This document shows, piece by piece, positions 16,497 to 25,286 of a stretch of 64,000 bases of DNA. Within the stretch, counting starts at the first letter, position 1, and each line of letters opens with the position of its first letter. The stretch comes from Nitrososphaerota archaeon. GTDB taxonomy: Archaea > Thermoproteota > Nitrososphaeria > Nitrososphaerales > CADDZS01. The notes beneath the pieces were generated by a model. That model made no database searches, had not been told where the DNA came from, and saw only the letters and a program-made list of their open reading frames with translations. The position numbers were made by a program, and so were the translations under genes. The stretch covers positions 1-64,000 of the forward strand of contig JAJPHP010000065.1 in the NCBI GenBank assembly GCA_021325255.1. Direction: 5' to 3'.

Positions 16497-18887
16497 TTGT
16501 CATCGACTATTGTCAGGGGCGAGATTGCAGTTGAAGAGGAGAGAATGGTCGGAAAGAACATCAGACCAAGGAAAGACCTCCAGCTCCTCAAGGGCGAGGG
16601 CACCTACACTGATGATCTAAAGCTTCCAAAGATGCTCTATGCGGCCTTTCTTCGCAGCCCTTACGCACATGCAAAAATTCGAAACATTGACGTTTCCAAA
16701 GCCTACGAACTCCCAGGTGTTGTTTACGTACTAACAGGGCGCGAGACGGCAAAGCAGCTTGTCTCCTGGATGGCATTGCCTGGGCTAAGGACCCCAGAGA
16801 GATTGTCGCTCGCCACTGACAAGGTCAGGTTCGTAGGGGAACCCGTTGTAGCCGTAGCCGCGGTAAGCCGCGCTATAGCCGAGGATGCACTCGAGCTGAT
16901 TGAAGTGGATTACGATCCGCTGGAACCAGTGACTGATGCCGAACAGTCCATCAAGGATGGCTCTCCACTACTCTACGAGGACTGGGGAGACAACATCCTC
17001 TTCCACGACGTTTTTCACGGTGGGGAAACTGACGAGGCCTTCAAGCAAGCGGACATTGTCCTAAAGGAAAGACTAGTGAGCAACAGATATTCTCCGACAC
17101 CCATGGAGAACCGCGCCATTCTAGCTAGTTACAACAGCGCTGAAAAGACGTTGCTGGTTTATGCCTCAACTCAATTCCCACATGCCCTAAGAACTTTCCT
17201 CGCACAAACACTCGACTTTCCAGAACACAAGATCAGAGTCATTGCCCCAAGGGTGGGCGGGGGTTTTGGGATAAAATCGGCGGTCTTTCAGGACGAGGTG
17301 AGTACGGTACTTCTTTCAATGAAACTCGGAAGACCGGTTAAGTGGTACGAAGACCGCAAAGAGCACCTCTTGGTTGCTGGCCATGAGAGACAACAAGTTC
17401 ACTACGTTGAGTGCGCGGTAAAGAAGGACGGGACGCTACTTGGTGTGAGAGACAAGATTGTCGCAGATTTTGGAGTCTCGGGTACTTTTTGGACTGAGGT
17501 CCAACCAGCGATGCTCACGTGCGCGTCACTTCCTGGTCCCTACAGGCTCAAGAACTATGACTTTGATCTGCTCTGCGTTGTTACAAACAAAGCGCCGTGC
17601 GGGCCGCACAGAGGGTTCGGGAGGCCTGTGGCAGCGTTTGTAATCGAACGGATGATGGATCTCATCGCGAAGAGGCTAGGAATGATGCCGGAGGAGATTC
17701 GTCTCAAGAACATGATCGATACCAAAGAGATGCCATGGAAAACGCCGATTGGTGTTCTCTACGATACGGGGAACTACAAACAGGTGTTGGAGCGGGCACT
17801 CAAATTTGCACAGCTAGACAAACTCAGGGAGGAACAGAGGAAACTTCGTAATCAGGGACGCTTTATTGGGATCGGCCTTGCAACTTACGTCGAGTATACC
17901 GCGCCTGCTTCATCCCGTCTCCAGGGTCCCCTCGGCTGGGCCGTTGGAGGGTGGGAGTCCTGCAGGCTTTCAGTTGACCCGTCAGGCAAGGTGACTGCTC
18001 ACCTTGGAATGGCTGGACAGGGCCAACCACACGAAACTGTCTTCGCTCAAGTTATTTCTGACGCTCTCGGTGCTGACTTCGAAGACATTGCGGTTCTGGA
18101 GGGCGACACGCAAGAATCGCCCTATGGATTCGGAGCCTGGGCGAGCCGAGGCACCGTGACATCAGGAGGTGCATGCATCAAAGCTTCAAGGAAGCTGAAA
18201 GACAAGATACTCCTGATTGCGGGGCATTTGTTGAAGCAGGCCCCGGAAGACTTGGAAATCAAGAACAGCATCATCACGGTGAAGAGTGATCCTAGCAAGA
18301 GAATCTCACTCAAAGAGGTCGCCGATGTCGCAATCAGATTTTCAGGGAAGCTTCCACAGGGCATGGAACCAGGCCTCGAAGTCGTGTCGTTCTACGAGCC
18401 TGACGCCCCCACAACGTGTAGCTATGCGACACATCTTGTTTCAGTCGAGGTAGATCCTGAAACTGGGTACGTAAAACTATTGAAGTATTACATCGTCGAC
18501 GACAGCGGTGTTTTGATCAATCCGATGACTGCCCACGGTCAGGTTCATGGAGCGCTGGCTCACGGGATTGGCGGGGCAATGTTTGAGGATTTAGTCTACG
18601 ACAAGGAGGGTCAGTTGCTCTCCTCGACGTTCATGGACTATCTACTTCCTACGGCAAATGAAATGCCCACAGTTGAGGTCGACTCGATCGAGACACCGTC
18701 GCTTACCCTGGGTGGTTTCAAGGGCCTTGGTGAGGGCGCGGCAATTCCAACCGCAGGAGCAATCGCAAATGCTGTCGACGATGCCCTGTCGCAATTTGGC
18801 ATAAAGTATGTTGACCTCCCGATTACCCCTGAGAAGGTCAGGACACTGCTAGTCAAAGCCGGCGGCAGAAGGCCAACTAGTTCCTAG
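16497..18887 (+). CDS. Xanthine dehydrogenase/aldehyde oxidase/CO-dehydrogenase-family large (molybdopterin) subunit
   Basis: The 796-residue protein is the molybdenum-cofactor subunit of an aerobic-type Mo hydroxylase. It has GEGTYTDDL and AAFLRSPYAHAKI at the N-terminus, VGGGFGIKSAVFQDE near 255, the cofactor segment APCGPHRGFGRP near 365, and the catalytic glutamate motif GLGEGAAIP near 745. The active-site loop lacks the AYxCSFR signature of true carbon monoxide dehydrogenase, so an aldehyde, purine or other hydroxylase is more likely. The FAD and iron-sulfur subunits normally encoded beside it are missing here. The start is TTG 16497; an ATG 16 codons later is an alternative. MoaA and a MocA-like enzyme lie 8-10 kb away. 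Confidence 0.9.
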   Translation: MSSTIVRGEIAVEEERMVGKNIRPRKDLQLLKGEGTYTDDLKLPKMLYAAFLRSPYAHAKIRNIDVSKAYELPGVVYVLTGRETAKQLVSWMALPGLRTPERLSLATDKVRFVGEPVVAVAAVSRAIAEDALELIEVDYDPLEPVTDAEQSIKDGSPLLYEDWGDNILFHDVFHGGETDEAFKQADIVLKERLVSNRYSPTPMENRAILASYNSAEKTLLVYASTQFPHALRTFLAQTLDFPEHKIRVIAPRVGGGFGIKSAVFQDEVSTVLLSMKLGRPVKWYEDRKEHLLVAGHERQQVHYVECAVKKDGTLLGVRDKIVADFGVSGTFWTEVQPAMLTCASLPGPYRLKNYDFDLLCVVTNKAPCGPHRGFGRPVAAFVIERMMDLIAKRLGMMPEEIRLKNMIDTKEMPWKTPIGVLYDTGNYKQVLERALKFAQLDKLREEQRKLRNQGRFIGIGLATYVEYTAPASSRLQGPLGWAVGGWESCRLSVDPSGKVTAHLGMAGQGQPHETVFAQVISDALGADFEDIAVLEGDTQESPYGFGAWASRGTVTSGGACIKASRKLKDKILLIAGHLLKQAPEDLEIKNSIITVKSDPSKRISLKEVADVAIRFSGKLPQGMEPGLEVVSFYEPDAPTTCSYATHLVSVEVDPETGYVKLLKYYIVDDSGVLINPMTAHGQVHGALAHGIGGAMFEDLVYDKEGQLLSSTFMDYLLPTANEMPTVEVDSIETPSLTLGGFKGLGEGAAIPTAGAIANAVDDALSQFGIKYVDLPITPEKVRTLLVKAGGRRPTSS

Positions 18888-19863
18888 AGAGCAACTGCGC
18901 AACGATTATTCCGGCAACTATGAGTCCCATTCCCAGAGCCTCGGCGAGATTGATGACCTCGCCGAGGAAAAGATAGGACAGGATCACAGCAACCGCTGGA
19001 AAGATCAGCTGGTTTATGGCCGCCCCACTAACTCCAATTAACCTTATCCCTTTGTTGAAGATCAGGAACGCGATTCCCGATGCAATGACGCCAAGGTAGA
19101 GTACGAGGCTCAATCCCTCAGATGAAAAGCTCAAGAAACTCTGCCCCGAACCACTGAGGAGCACCAGCACCAGCGTTACCGGAATAGCCAGTAAGAAGTT
19201 GTAAAATGTGATGTATTCCGGGCTCGTGCCGCGTCCGCTGGCCTTCCCCCGCTCGATTAGAATCTTCGTCGTCATCATGTAGCCTCCCCAGAAGAAAGCG
19301 GCCGAAATCGCAATTATTGACCCGAGGACAGGCTGGCTTCCGACAAATCCTGCTCCCTCTCCGAAGACGACTATGATGAAGGTACCTGCAATCCCCGCGA
19401 TGACGCCAATTGCTCTAAACGAAGTCATCCTCTCATGCAGGACAATATTGGCCAGAACTATTGCAATCAGTGGGTAAAGCGCGACTAGAAAAGAAGAGGT
19501 GTCGGCTTCGAGGAAGAGAACAGAGATGTTCAGGAGCGTCCAAAAGCCGCTAGCTCCGAACACCGAACCGAGAAATAGGAGCGACATGTCTTCACGCCTC
19601 GGCCGCATGTCGCGCACCCTATCCGAAACTAGGAAGTAAATTACGAGCGTGCCGCTAGCGAGAATGGCGCGGTAAAGCGCGATATCAAAGGCGTTGTAAG
19701 AATTAAGCGCCACCCCGATTACAGGATATGTGCTTCCCCAGAGAATAGCGGAGGACAGGGTAAAGAGCATCCCAACCCAGAAGGCCTGTCTGTGTCTTCC
19801 TCCGGGTTGTTGAGGAGCTGCTTGATTACTTCCTTCGGTGTTCAACTCTTTCAATGATCCCAC
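18877..19863 (-). CDS. EamA/DMT-family transporter
   Basis: The 328-residue protein has about ten transmembrane helices in two homologous halves, as in EamA (drug/metabolite transporter) exporters. The first half starts with FTLSSAILWGSTYPVIGVAL and the second with SIIAISAAFFWGGYMMTTKI; the last helix ends at IVAQLLSRN. Such proteins often export amino acids or metabolites; the substrate is unknown. Its 3' end overlaps that of the convergent Mo hydroxylase gene by 11 bases. It lies next to an amidinohydrolase-like gene on the same strand, so a linked role with guanidino compounds is possible but only a guess. Confidence 0.88.
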   Translation of the reverse strand: MGSLKELNTEGSNQAAPQQPGGRHRQAFWVGMLFTLSSAILWGSTYPVIGVALNSYNAFDIALYRAILASGTLVIYFLVSDRVRDMRPRREDMSLLFLGSVFGASGFWTLLNISVLFLEADTSSFLVALYPLIAIVLANIVLHERMTSFRAIGVIAGIAGTFIIVVFGEGAGFVGSQPVLGSIIAISAAFFWGGYMMTTKILIERGKASGRGTSPEYITFYNFLLAIPVTLVLVLLSGSGQSFLSFSSEGLSLVLYLGVIASGIAFLIFNKGIRLIGVSGAAINQLIFPAVAVILSYLFLGEVINLAEALGMGLIVAGIIVAQLLSRN

Positions 19864-20000
19864 AACTCCTTCTATTTGGCGCTCCTACTTCCCGCTCGTT
19901 CACTGGCAGTCCTTTCGCACTTTCATGATCCTACTCATGCTCAAGATAGAGTACTGCGGGTGACGAGCGTCGTTGCTTACCTCTACTTTGGGACACGTCG

Positions 20001-21221
20001 CTAAACCTGATCTAGAAGCGGCCCAGGCTGGTCCCTGATCAGCTCAAGGGTGGCACAGTGCAGCCCCGCTATAGCAAACTTGTGGCTTTCAGAAAAGTCC
20101 ACTTCTATGACGTCAATGCCCTCGCGCTCAAGAGCCTTGACAACCTTCTTCGACCCAGAATTCATCACAACCTTCCCAGGTTCAAGTGTCACGGCGTTTA
20201 CCGCAAGCGCCCAGTACTCCTCCGGAGGTACTTCGATTATCTTGACCTTTCGCTTTTGGAGGTATCTGACGAAACCGTAATTGACGAGATCGGGGTAGAG
20301 AACGCAGACGCCGATGTCTGGGACGATCATAAACATGTCGGCGTGGCTTGTTCCTATGTTGCCGTTGCCTATCGTTTCGATCCAGCCGGGGCTGTGCGTG
20401 ATTACAAATTCGATTCCGAGGCCGTTTAGGACGTACTGGATCTGGGCCAGCCCTTCCTCGTTTGCCACCACACTCTCGTTGAACACAAAGGTCTTGCTGT
20501 CTAGCCACCTACCAGCCCCCGGCTCGCCCACTCCCTTGCCGCGAATCGTCAAGTAAATCGGAACCTGCAAAGCGGAGAGTGCCTTGCTCCAGATTACCTC
20601 GCGACCTCGTTGCCATGACCCGAGACCCATCCTGTGGATTATAGCGCCCCCTTTGACGACCAGCCCTCCACCGGCGAGCGTCACCATGTTCTTGAGATAG
20701 CCGTACGCCCCTATAGCAGGATTTGGAGGTTCGACGTAGTTCAGCCTCACTCCGTTCTGTTTCAGAATGGTGTAGTAGTTGTCAAACTGCTCCTGCAACT
20801 TCGAAAGATCTGCATTGCCCTTTGAAGAAGAGTAATAGTATTGCCACTCCTTCTCGTACTCCGCGCGCGTCTCGTTCTCTGTCGGCCTGGAAACCAGGAC
20901 CTCCCTCAATCTACCGATGCCCTCCGCGCCCCACCTCTTTCCCCAAATCTGCTCAACCTCATCGTAAAAGTCGGTCTCGTGTAGCATCCAGTTGCGCAGA
21001 GGTTTGCCTTCCTCAAACCAAGGGAGAGATCTGAGCAGTTTGAGCTCCTTGTGCCCTGCTGCTCTGATTGGTGAAAAGTAAGGTAGCTCTATTGTTTGGC
21101 CGTCCGAAGTAATGACCTTGAAAGGAACCGATGCTCGCGCTGTTCGAATTCTTCCCTTTTTCTTTTTTTCTTTTGCCTTCCTTTGCTTTCCTCTTACTTG
21201 GTTTAAAGTTGTGCTCGGCAA
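20001..21221 (-). CDS. Amidinotransferase/dimethylargininase (pentein) family protein
   Basis: The 406-residue protein belongs to the pentein superfamily that includes arginine deiminase, dimethylarginine hydrolase and glycine amidinotransferase. Visible are LVSRPTENE at the start of the fold (about 110), GGGLVVKGGAIIHRMG, the catalytic His region GTSHADMFMIV (about 280), and the C-terminal nucleophile Cys in GLHCATLEL (about 390). The first 90 or so residues precede the fold and begin with a Lys-rich stretch, so the TTG start at 21221 may be too early. The substrate is probably arginine or another guanidino compound. It is divergent from livG and next to an EamA exporter, suggesting uptake and breakdown of an amidino compound. 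Confidence 0.8.
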   Translation of the reverse strand: MPSTTLNQVRGKQRKAKEKKKKGRIRTARASVPFKVITSDGQTIELPYFSPIRAAGHKELKLLRSLPWFEEGKPLRNWMLHETDFYDEVEQIWGKRWGAEGIGRLREVLVSRPTENETRAEYEKEWQYYYSSSKGNADLSKLQEQFDNYYTILKQNGVRLNYVEPPNPAIGAYGYLKNMVTLAGGGLVVKGGAIIHRMGLGSWQRGREVIWSKALSALQVPIYLTIRGKGVGEPGAGRWLDSKTFVFNESVVANEEGLAQIQYVLNGLGIEFVITHSPGWIETIGNGNIGTSHADMFMIVPDIGVCVLYPDLVNYGFVRYLQKRKVKIIEVPPEEYWALAVNAVTLEPGKVVMNSGSKKVVKALEREGIDVIEVDFSESHKFAIAGLHCATLELIRDQPGPLLDQV

Positions 21222-21437
21222 TTTGATTGAGATACGACCGGTTGAACCGATACCTTCCGAATAAGTAGCAGGTATTAACTTTGTTCTTGTCGTTTTCCTT
21301 TGGCATTTGAGTTCGATGCCAACAGCAAGGTGTTGAATAGGGACTAGCTTCCTAGCACATCCAATACGAGGAACAATATGCCTTATTATTCGGGCAATCG
21401 AATCAAATTCAAAGGCAGACCGTAGCTGAGCTTCTCC

Positions 21438-22193
21438 TTGAGTCTAAAACTGACTTCCCTTCTTGAAACCAGAAATCTGACAAAGGACTTTGGTGGACTG
21501 GTTGCGATCAAAGATGTAACCTTCAGGATGCACTCCGGCGAGGTGCTCGGGCTGATCGGGCCGAACGGCGCAGGGAAGACAACTCTGTTCAATCTTGTCA
21601 CCGGGATTGAAAGGCCTGATTCGGGAGAGGTTTTCTTTGAGGGCAAGAGCATCAGCAAGCTTCTTCCGCACGCCATTTGCAAGCTTGGAATTTCGAGGAC
21701 CTATCAGAGCGTAAGGCCCTTTCTTAACCACACGGTAAGAGACAACATACTCGTGGGCGCGATCTATGGAAGGCCTCACTCCGAAAAGACGAATCTCAAA
21801 GAAAGGGTGGAAGAGATCCTGGACCTACTCGGCCTAAGGGAAAGGGCAGAGATTTACGCAAAGCACCTCCCTATCGAGGAAAGAAAGATCGTGGAAGTTG
21901 GCAGAGCTCTCGCGGCAAACCCAAAACTGCTGATGCTCGATGAACCGATGGCCGGCCTGAACCTCTCGGAAGTGACTCGCTTTGTTAAACTCATCAGGAA
22001 ACTGAATGAGGAAAGAGGGCTGTCAGTCCTAATCGTGGAACACGTGATGAAGGCAATCCAGTCCGCGTGCAGCAGAGTCGTCGTATTGCACCACGGCGAG
22101 ATGCTCGCTGAGGGCACTCCGGACCAGGTTCTCACCGACGAGCGCGTCATACAAGTATATCTAGGTGAGTCTTATTCCAAGCAATCAAAGTAA
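21438..22193 (+). CDS. livG: Branched-chain amino-acid type ABC transporter ATPase LivG
   Basis: Cytoplasmic ATPase of a Liv/HAAT importer. The 251 residues include Walker A GPNGAGKTT near 42, the Q-loop region (SRTYQSVRPF), Walker B LLMLDEPMAGL near 175 and the switch histidine in IVEHVM. The signature motif is a variant, HLPIEERKIVEVGRAL, in place of the usual LSxGQ, as in some LivG proteins. The start is TTG 21438. livF begins 29 bases before its stop. livG and livF face the membrane and binding-protein genes livM, livH and livK, which lie on the other strand. Confidence 0.9.
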   Translation: MSLKLTSLLETRNLTKDFGGLVAIKDVTFRMHSGEVLGLIGPNGAGKTTLFNLVTGIERPDSGEVFFEGKSISKLLPHAICKLGISRTYQSVRPFLNHTVRDNILVGAIYGRPHSEKTNLKERVEEILDLLGLRERAEIYAKHLPIEERKIVEVGRALAANPKLLMLDEPMAGLNLSEVTRFVKLIRKLNEERGLSVLIVEHVMKAIQSACSRVVVLHHGEMLAEGTPDQVLTDERVIQVYLGESYSKQSK

Positions 22194-22929
22194 CGGCGGC
22201 ACTAACCACCAAAAGCCTCCGCTTCTGGCCGTCAACAGAGTCAATGCGTCCTACGGAGACATCCGCGTACTCTGGGACGTATCCTTCGAAGTCGAGTTAG
22301 GGCAGATTGTCTCACTCATCGGATCTAACGGCGCGGGCAAAACTACGATGCTGAAGACGATAGCCGGCATCTTGAGGCCTGAGCCTCCGGGTCAAATCCT
22401 ATTCGCTGGTAGAGCTCTAAATCGCATGAGCACAGAGAAGATTGTCGACAGCGGAGTCATTTACGTCCCTGAAGGGCGCGGGATTTTCCCCGACATGTCT
22501 GTCAGAGAAAACCTTGACATGGGGTCATTCTCGAGGCATGCTCGCCCCCGCCATGCGGAGATGCTTGAAAAAGTCTACTCGCTGTTCCCAATCTTGAGGG
22601 AACGACGCAATCAGGTCGCTGGCACACTTTCAGGAGGAGAGGCCCAGATGCTTGCAATTGGACGCGGAATGATGGGAGTCCCGAGAATCCTCATGCTGGA
22701 TGAACCATCTGCAGGAGTCGCGCCAATCGTCGTCGATACAATATTCAAGGCGATTGACAGACTGAAGGAGGAAGGAATAACAATTCTAATCGTGGAGCAA
22801 GACGCCGGGCGTGCGCTGAAGATAAGCGATAATGCTTACGTGTTGGAGACGGGCAGGGTGAAACTGTCCGGGACAGGCGCCGAGCTTTTGGACAATCCGT
22901 ACGTTAAGCAAGCGTACCTTGCGATGTGA
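22165..22929 (+). CDS. livF: Branched-chain amino-acid type ABC transporter ATPase LivF
   Basis: Second ATPase of the same importer, 254 residues. Walker A GSNGAGKTT lies near 51, the signature is LSGGEAQMLAIGRG near 155, and Walker B is ILMLDEPSAG near 180, followed by IVEQDAG. The GTG start at 22165 overlaps livG by 29 bases, so the two are coupled. An in-frame start inside the overlap is common for livF. The substrate is set by livK, which is frameshifted here. Confidence 0.9.
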   Translation: MSLIPSNQSNGGTNHQKPPLLAVNRVNASYGDIRVLWDVSFEVELGQIVSLIGSNGAGKTTMLKTIAGILRPEPPGQILFAGRALNRMSTEKIVDSGVIYVPEGRGIFPDMSVRENLDMGSFSRHARPRHAEMLEKVYSLFPILRERRNQVAGTLSGGEAQMLAIGRGMMGVPRILMLDEPSAGVAPIVVDTIFKAIDRLKEEGITILIVEQDAGRALKISDNAYVLETGRVKLSGTGAELLDNPYVKQAYLAM

Positions 22930-23057
22930 GTCTCCCGGGCAGACGAAGGTAATTGGGCTACGGCGATACTTTTCTTCGCCTACTATTTCACTGTAGACCT
23001 CCTTTACGGTCCTAGTCCCCGCTGAGGCATCCCATAACGACCGTTTGGCTCCTGTTG

Positions 23058-24101
23058 CTACTCCTGCTCTCCTTCTTTCTCCTCTGCTTTCCACTTCTCC
23101 TCAATCTCCAACATGGATTTCATCGGGGCTAATTTATCGTCAGCCAATTCTTTTCCGCGCAGTTTTCTGGTCTTTTGCCTTCTGTATATCCTTCTTGAGA
23201 GACCTAGAATTCCGTCTGGTGCAAACAGCCCCACCACTATAAGGAATAGACCCACCAGTGCCTGTTCATATGAGGAAAGCCAGGCGAATTGGGAATTTTG
23301 TACCTGGCTCGAGTGAAGAACGAAGTCAAGAAGCGAGTATACGCCTGTTCCGATGATAGGACCCATGACGGTTCCCGTTCCACCAAAGAGTGCGAATGTG
23401 ACCGGGATGAAAGCCAGATAGAGCGAGAAGACAACTGAAGGAAGGATCGTTCCCTGAGACCAGGCAAAGAGGCAGCCGCTGACTCCCGACAGAGTGGCGC
23501 AGATGACCATCGCGATTTTCTTTGTCAAGCGAGTGTTGATACCAGACGACTCTGCGACCTGTTCATCTTCCCTTATGCTCGTGAGAGCGAGGCCCAGTCG
23601 AGACCTCGAGATTGCAAAGACAAGGATGATGGAAAACACTGCGAATGCGAAGATCCCGTAGTAGGCCTCTACGGAGTTCGCCTGGAATCCACTTATTCCT
23701 CCCACACCGTTCGTCCACTTGCCGAGTGAGGGAGCAAGAACAATGTACTGCCCTAGCGGAACAAGCGCGAGAGTGGCGACGGCAAAGTAAAACCCCCTAA
23801 GACGGAACATTGGGAAGCTTACGAGAAGACCTAAGAATCCCGAAAACAGGACCGCAACAACAAGCGCCTGTGGGGCAACCCAGTGGAGCACGTGATATAG
23901 TATTGCAAACCCATATGCACCCGCGCCAAAGTAGACCGTTATGCCGAGATCAACGTAGCCCATCAGGCCCCCGAGAATGTCGTAACTCTCCGCGAGGGCG
24001 ACGTAGATCAGGAAGTAGTCGAGGACGCTGTTCAGGATGTATTTGTTCGTCGCGAACGGGGCAACTCCTCCAAGGATTACAAATGCCGTAAGGCCTATCA
24101 C
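23058..24101 (-). CDS. livM: Branched-chain amino-acid type ABC transporter permease LivM
   Basis: Membrane subunit with eight or more hydrophobic segments. Family features are YDILGGLMGYVDLGITVYFGAGAYG near 40-65 (split across the first helices), MFRLRGFYFAVATLAL near 100, and the cytoplasmic loop SIREDEQVAESSGIN near 185 that contacts the ATPase. The C-terminal 50 residues are charged (EIEEKWKAEEKEGE) and unusual in length. The GTG start at 24101 is the only standard codon, but the frame stays open about 90 bases further upstream and encodes plausible N-terminal residues (FQWLSNFARKH), so the true start may be a rare codon. It follows livH on the minus strand. Confidence 0.9.
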   Translation of the reverse strand: MIGLTAFVILGGVAPFATNKYILNSVLDYFLIYVALAESYDILGGLMGYVDLGITVYFGAGAYGFAILYHVLHWVAPQALVVAVLFSGFLGLLVSFPMFRLRGFYFAVATLALVPLGQYIVLAPSLGKWTNGVGGISGFQANSVEAYYGIFAFAVFSIILVFAISRSRLGLALTSIREDEQVAESSGINTRLTKKIAMVICATLSGVSGCLFAWSQGTILPSVVFSLYLAFIPVTFALFGGTGTVMGPIIGTGVYSLLDFVLHSSQVQNSQFAWLSSYEQALVGLFLIVVGLFAPDGILGLSRRIYRRQKTRKLRGKELADDKLAPMKSMLEIEEKWKAEEKEGEQE

Positions 24102-24233
24102 GAGAGTACGGTGCTTTCTTGCAAAGTTCGAGAGCCACTGAAAAACGGAGGGGCTCAGATTGGATTTCGTTTGCGTCGCATTTCCTCCCTCCCACTCGAA
24201 GAGACCTACTGACTACTTGTTCTGCTATTCAGT

Positions 24234-25217
24234 CTAGAACTTTGAAGTGCCTTTGCGCTCGCCCGCCAGTCCTGAGGGCTTGACCATCAAAACCACGATC
24301 AGGACAACTATCGAAACTGCAGGTGCCCAGTATTCCAGATTTGTAATTTCAATGTTTGTAATTGGAATGGTGAAGGGGTTCAGGAAGGGCGCCTGAACAA
24401 ATATTTGGACAAATCCGATTATCAAACCTCCGACCAGCGGCCCCCAGTAGGACTTGGTTCCTCCGAGGACCATGACAGAAAGAAGGGCAATTGTAAAGGG
24501 CAGTCCAAAGCCCGGATCCATGCTGTTCGTCATCGCAATAATAACTCCCGCGAGCGCGCCAAAACCTGATCCGAGTGCAAATGTCAGGAGTGAGATCTTT
24601 TGCAGATTGACCCCCATTAAAAGGGAAGATTCTTTGTTCTGGGTTATCGCTCGCATGGCCTTCCCCAAGTAAGTCCTCCGCGAGAAAACATAGAGCAGCG
24701 CAGTCGCGCAGGCGATGATCACAAGCCCGAGGACCTTTACTCCGTCCATGTACACGCCACCATAGCTCAAGGTAAGCTGGCTTACATTGATCGGGATCGA
24801 AAACACGGTGAGCTGAAACGGGATGTACTTTGGAATGTATCTGTAGCCAATGTTCTCGATAAGAAAGGACGTTCCCACGGTCAGGAGTATGGAGCTTATA
24901 AGAACGTCGCCCGAAGGCCTCTTGAGTATGGGGCGAATTAGGGCGAATTCATAAGCGGAGCCGAAGGCCGCAATCACAACGAAGGCGCTAAGGAAGATCC
25001 CGAGCAGGGCGAGCGGACCATTCTTATTGACCGAAAGCGCACCGGCAAAATAGAAACCCACGAATCCCCCGAGCATTATGAAATCTCCGTGCGAGAGATT
25101 GAGAACGCCCATCACGGAGAAAATTAGAGAAAGACCGAGTGCAGCCAGAGCGTAGATGGCTCCGTAGAGTAGGCCATCTGCAGCGGACTGAGCGATTTGT
25201 GGAGTGAGGTCTAGCAA
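24234..25217 (-). CDS. livH: Branched-chain amino-acid type ABC transporter permease LivH
   Basis: Membrane subunit, 327 residues, eight predicted helices. It starts with AADGLLYGAIYALAALGLSLIF and MGVLNLSHGDFIMLGGF, the hallmark of LivH, and contains the coupling loop GKAMRAITQNKESSLLMGVN near 195 and GGTKSYWGPLVGGLIIG near 255. The start is TTG 25217. It lies 70 bases after the end of livK and 130 before livM on the same strand, so the three are probably one transcript. Confidence 0.92.
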   Translation of the reverse strand: MLDLTPQIAQSAADGLLYGAIYALAALGLSLIFSVMGVLNLSHGDFIMLGGFVGFYFAGALSVNKNGPLALLGIFLSAFVVIAAFGSAYEFALIRPILKRPSGDVLISSILLTVGTSFLIENIGYRYIPKYIPFQLTVFSIPINVSQLTLSYGGVYMDGVKVLGLVIIACATALLYVFSRRTYLGKAMRAITQNKESSLLMGVNLQKISLLTFALGSGFGALAGVIIAMTNSMDPGFGLPFTIALLSVMVLGGTKSYWGPLVGGLIIGFVQIFVQAPFLNPFTIPITNIEITNLEYWAPAVSIVVLIVVLMVKPSGLAGERKGTSKF

Positions 25218-25286
25218 CTAGGTATTACTAGCTCTCGTCCGAACACTCCGACTCTGTCTTTATTGAAAGTTGCTGCTGCCCTTGCT

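Noticed and set aside
17590..17625. Carbon monoxide dehydrogenase function for the Mo hydroxylase
   Set aside because: The active-site loop reads APCGPHRGFGRP, without the AYxCSFR cysteine motif that marks true CO dehydrogenase.
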